NCBI GenBank assembly: GCA_023231475.1
Contig: JALJEE010001585.1
Span: 1 to 20,253 of the forward strand
Direction: 5' to 3'
Origin: Seison nebaliae
Taxonomy: Eukaryota; Rotifera; Pararotatoria; Seisonacea; Seisonidae
Length of the DNA stretch: 20,253 nucleotides
The notes below the pieces were generated by a model. The model was not told where the DNA came from, searched no databases, and saw only the letters and a program-made list of their open reading frames with translations. Positions 18,988 to 20,253 of this stretch are shown here, one piece after another; position 1 is the first letter of the stretch; each line of letters opens with the position of its first letter. Made by a program: the position numbers and the translations under genes.

Positions 18988-19666
18988 TTCACGTCCCCTC
19001 TATTTATTATGATTTGATGTTGATGATGAAATCACCTAATGACTAAAGCAATTATTTAAAATATTTAAGATTTATAAAAATATTATAGAACTTATCTAAA
19101 GAAAAATAAAGTAGTTTCCAACAATTTTTCCTTTAATTCAGCTAATTTCAAACTAGTAATAAATGTGACTGAATTAACTTTAGTTTCTTTAGATTTCTTG
19201 GCGAATTTTAGAATTTTAGAATGAACAGTTTCGTTATTCAGCGAACTGTAATTATTTCACCATTATAGAAAGGAACTTCCTTGGAGCGGTAGAAAGAAAT
19301 AATTGTAAATAAGACCTTAAAAAGATAAATGGGAAAATGATAATTGCACAGATAAATCTTGTTAAAATATTTATGAAGAAATTTAAGAAACGAATTAAAT
19401 TTTTCAACTTACAAATTCCCTATGAAATGAAATTATTTATTAAACAAAACGGTAGTTGGCGATAATGATAATCTGAAAATTATAGAATTAAAATTCAACT
19501 ATTTAAGTAAAATGGGAATTTAAAATTTAAAATTTTCAACAACAACATTCCGAGAAAGCTTTTATTAAAGAAATGTTTTTTAATAAATAATTTTATATCT
19601 TGACTTATTTCTTCTGTATCTTATTTCTTATCATTTTGTCATTGTATTAGAATACTATCTAAAAAA
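18988..19666. other. Divergent promoter region between SNARE and ribosomal protein S16 genes
   Basis: About 680 bp, AT-rich, with no ORF over 60 codons and no recognisable domain on either strand. It must hold the promoters of the minus-strand SNARE gene and the plus-strand RPS16 gene. Pyrimidine-rich stretches at about 19607-19638 (TTTCTTCTGTATCTTATTTC) could include a TOP-like transcription start for the ribosomal protein gene, which is inference. Confidence 0.5.
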
Positions 19667-20253
19667 ATGTCGACAACAGATGAAGTCGTTAGCGACGTTG
19701 TTTCAAAGAATAAAGTGCAAGTTTTCGGACGGAAGGTTTCCTTTAATAATTGAAATTTTTAAGTGAAAACTAATTTTTTAAAGAAAACAGCAACTGCTGT
19801 AGCTATTTGTCGACGATTCAGTGGTGATCGTAAAGGATCAATTCGAATTAATGGTCGTCCATTGGAATTGATGGAACCGAAATCATTACAATTGAAAGTT
19901 CCAATTTCATGCATCCAATCTTCAATGTCAATAATTTCTCTTCATAGATTTTAGAACCGTTTCTCTTATTGGGAGAATCGAGAACACGACCATTCGATAT
20001 TCGTGTTCGAGTAAATGGTGGTGGAACAATTTCCAGAATTTACGGTTCTTTTTCTTTCAATAATTTTATTTAACATTTCTTTCTTTCTTTCAGCTATTCG
20101 ACAAGCCATTGCAAAAAGTATCGTTGCTTATTGTCAAAAATGTTCGTTTCCTTTTCCTATTAATTCTTTCATTTATTCCAAATAGTTATCGATGAAGCAA
20201 CTAAGGAGGATTTAAGGAAAATCTTAAAATCATACGACAAATCATTGATGGTA
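19667..20253 (+). CDS. RpS16: Cytosolic ribosomal protein S16 (uS9), 3' end outside window
   Basis: Five exons are visible: 19667-19735, 19784-19897, 19948-20044, 20094-20141 and 20186-20253 (continues). Introns are 48, 50, 49 and 44 bp, and all phases agree. The 132 residues seen include [55 protein letters not shown] and a terminal [11 protein letters not shown]. The usual end of roughly 20 more residues (DPRR...KSYR) is cut by the window edge. uS9 sits in the 40S head, where its C-terminal tail contacts P-site tRNA. Two differences from human S16 (recalled): the N-terminus is about six residues longer, and four extra residues lie between CRR and NGRP (FSGDRKGS replacing GNG-type sequence) inside exon 2. 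The ATG follows a run of seven A bases, a good context. Confidence 0.93.

Noticed and set aside
1-20253. tRNA, rRNA, CRISPR array, retroelement, virus-derived element or autonomous transposon
   Set aside because: No reverse transcriptase, integrase, transposase, capsid or envelope-like frame, no spaced direct-repeat array and no cloverleaf with a B-box-like motif was noticed by eye. A tRNA scan and a repeat search would be decisive.

Overview
The window is animal nuclear DNA, strongly AT-rich, with very short spliceosomal introns (most of the introns I could place are 43-61 bp, GT...AG). A DIP/lachesin-like immunoglobulin cell-surface gene, a DMC1 orthologue (absent from Drosophila and Caenorhabditis elegans) and compact introns point to an invertebrate, most plausibly an arthropod, perhaps a mite. 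The phylum is inference. I see no bacterial operons, CRISPR array, tRNA or rRNA.

Layout. Positions 1-5137 hold no gene I can support. From 5138 to 11263 (+) lies a gene for a three-Ig-domain, probably GPI-anchored neuronal or adhesion-type protein. Its signal-peptide exon is separated from the Ig exons by a 4.3 kb intron containing several inverted repeats. Then come, all on +: a TBC (Rab-GAP) protein (12123-13196), the meiotic recombinase DMC1 (two exons, 13711-14779) and a nine-exon REXO1-type DEDDh 3'-5' exonuclease (15426-18551). Convergent with REXO1, and only 94 bp from it, is a minus-strand tail-anchored Qa-SNARE (18987-18646) without a visible Habc domain. Ribosomal protein S16 (uS9) starts at 19667 (+) and runs off the right edge.

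The genes do not form a pathway. They look like an ordinary, dense eukaryotic neighbourhood: surface recognition, vesicle traffic (TBC protein and syntaxin), meiosis, RNA processing and translation. Exon models come from splice-site consensus, reading-phase continuity and recalled family sequences; no alignment was run. Joined coding lengths are multiples of three for the four complete genes with firm models (Ig protein, DMC1, REXO1, SNARE).

The points most worth a second look are: an enlarged, cysteine-bearing third Ig domain; the short SNARE; two in-frame alternative donors at a serine run in REXO1; the altered FxxA motif in DMC1; a nested fold-back element in the long intron; and a possible minus-strand exon nested in the same intron.
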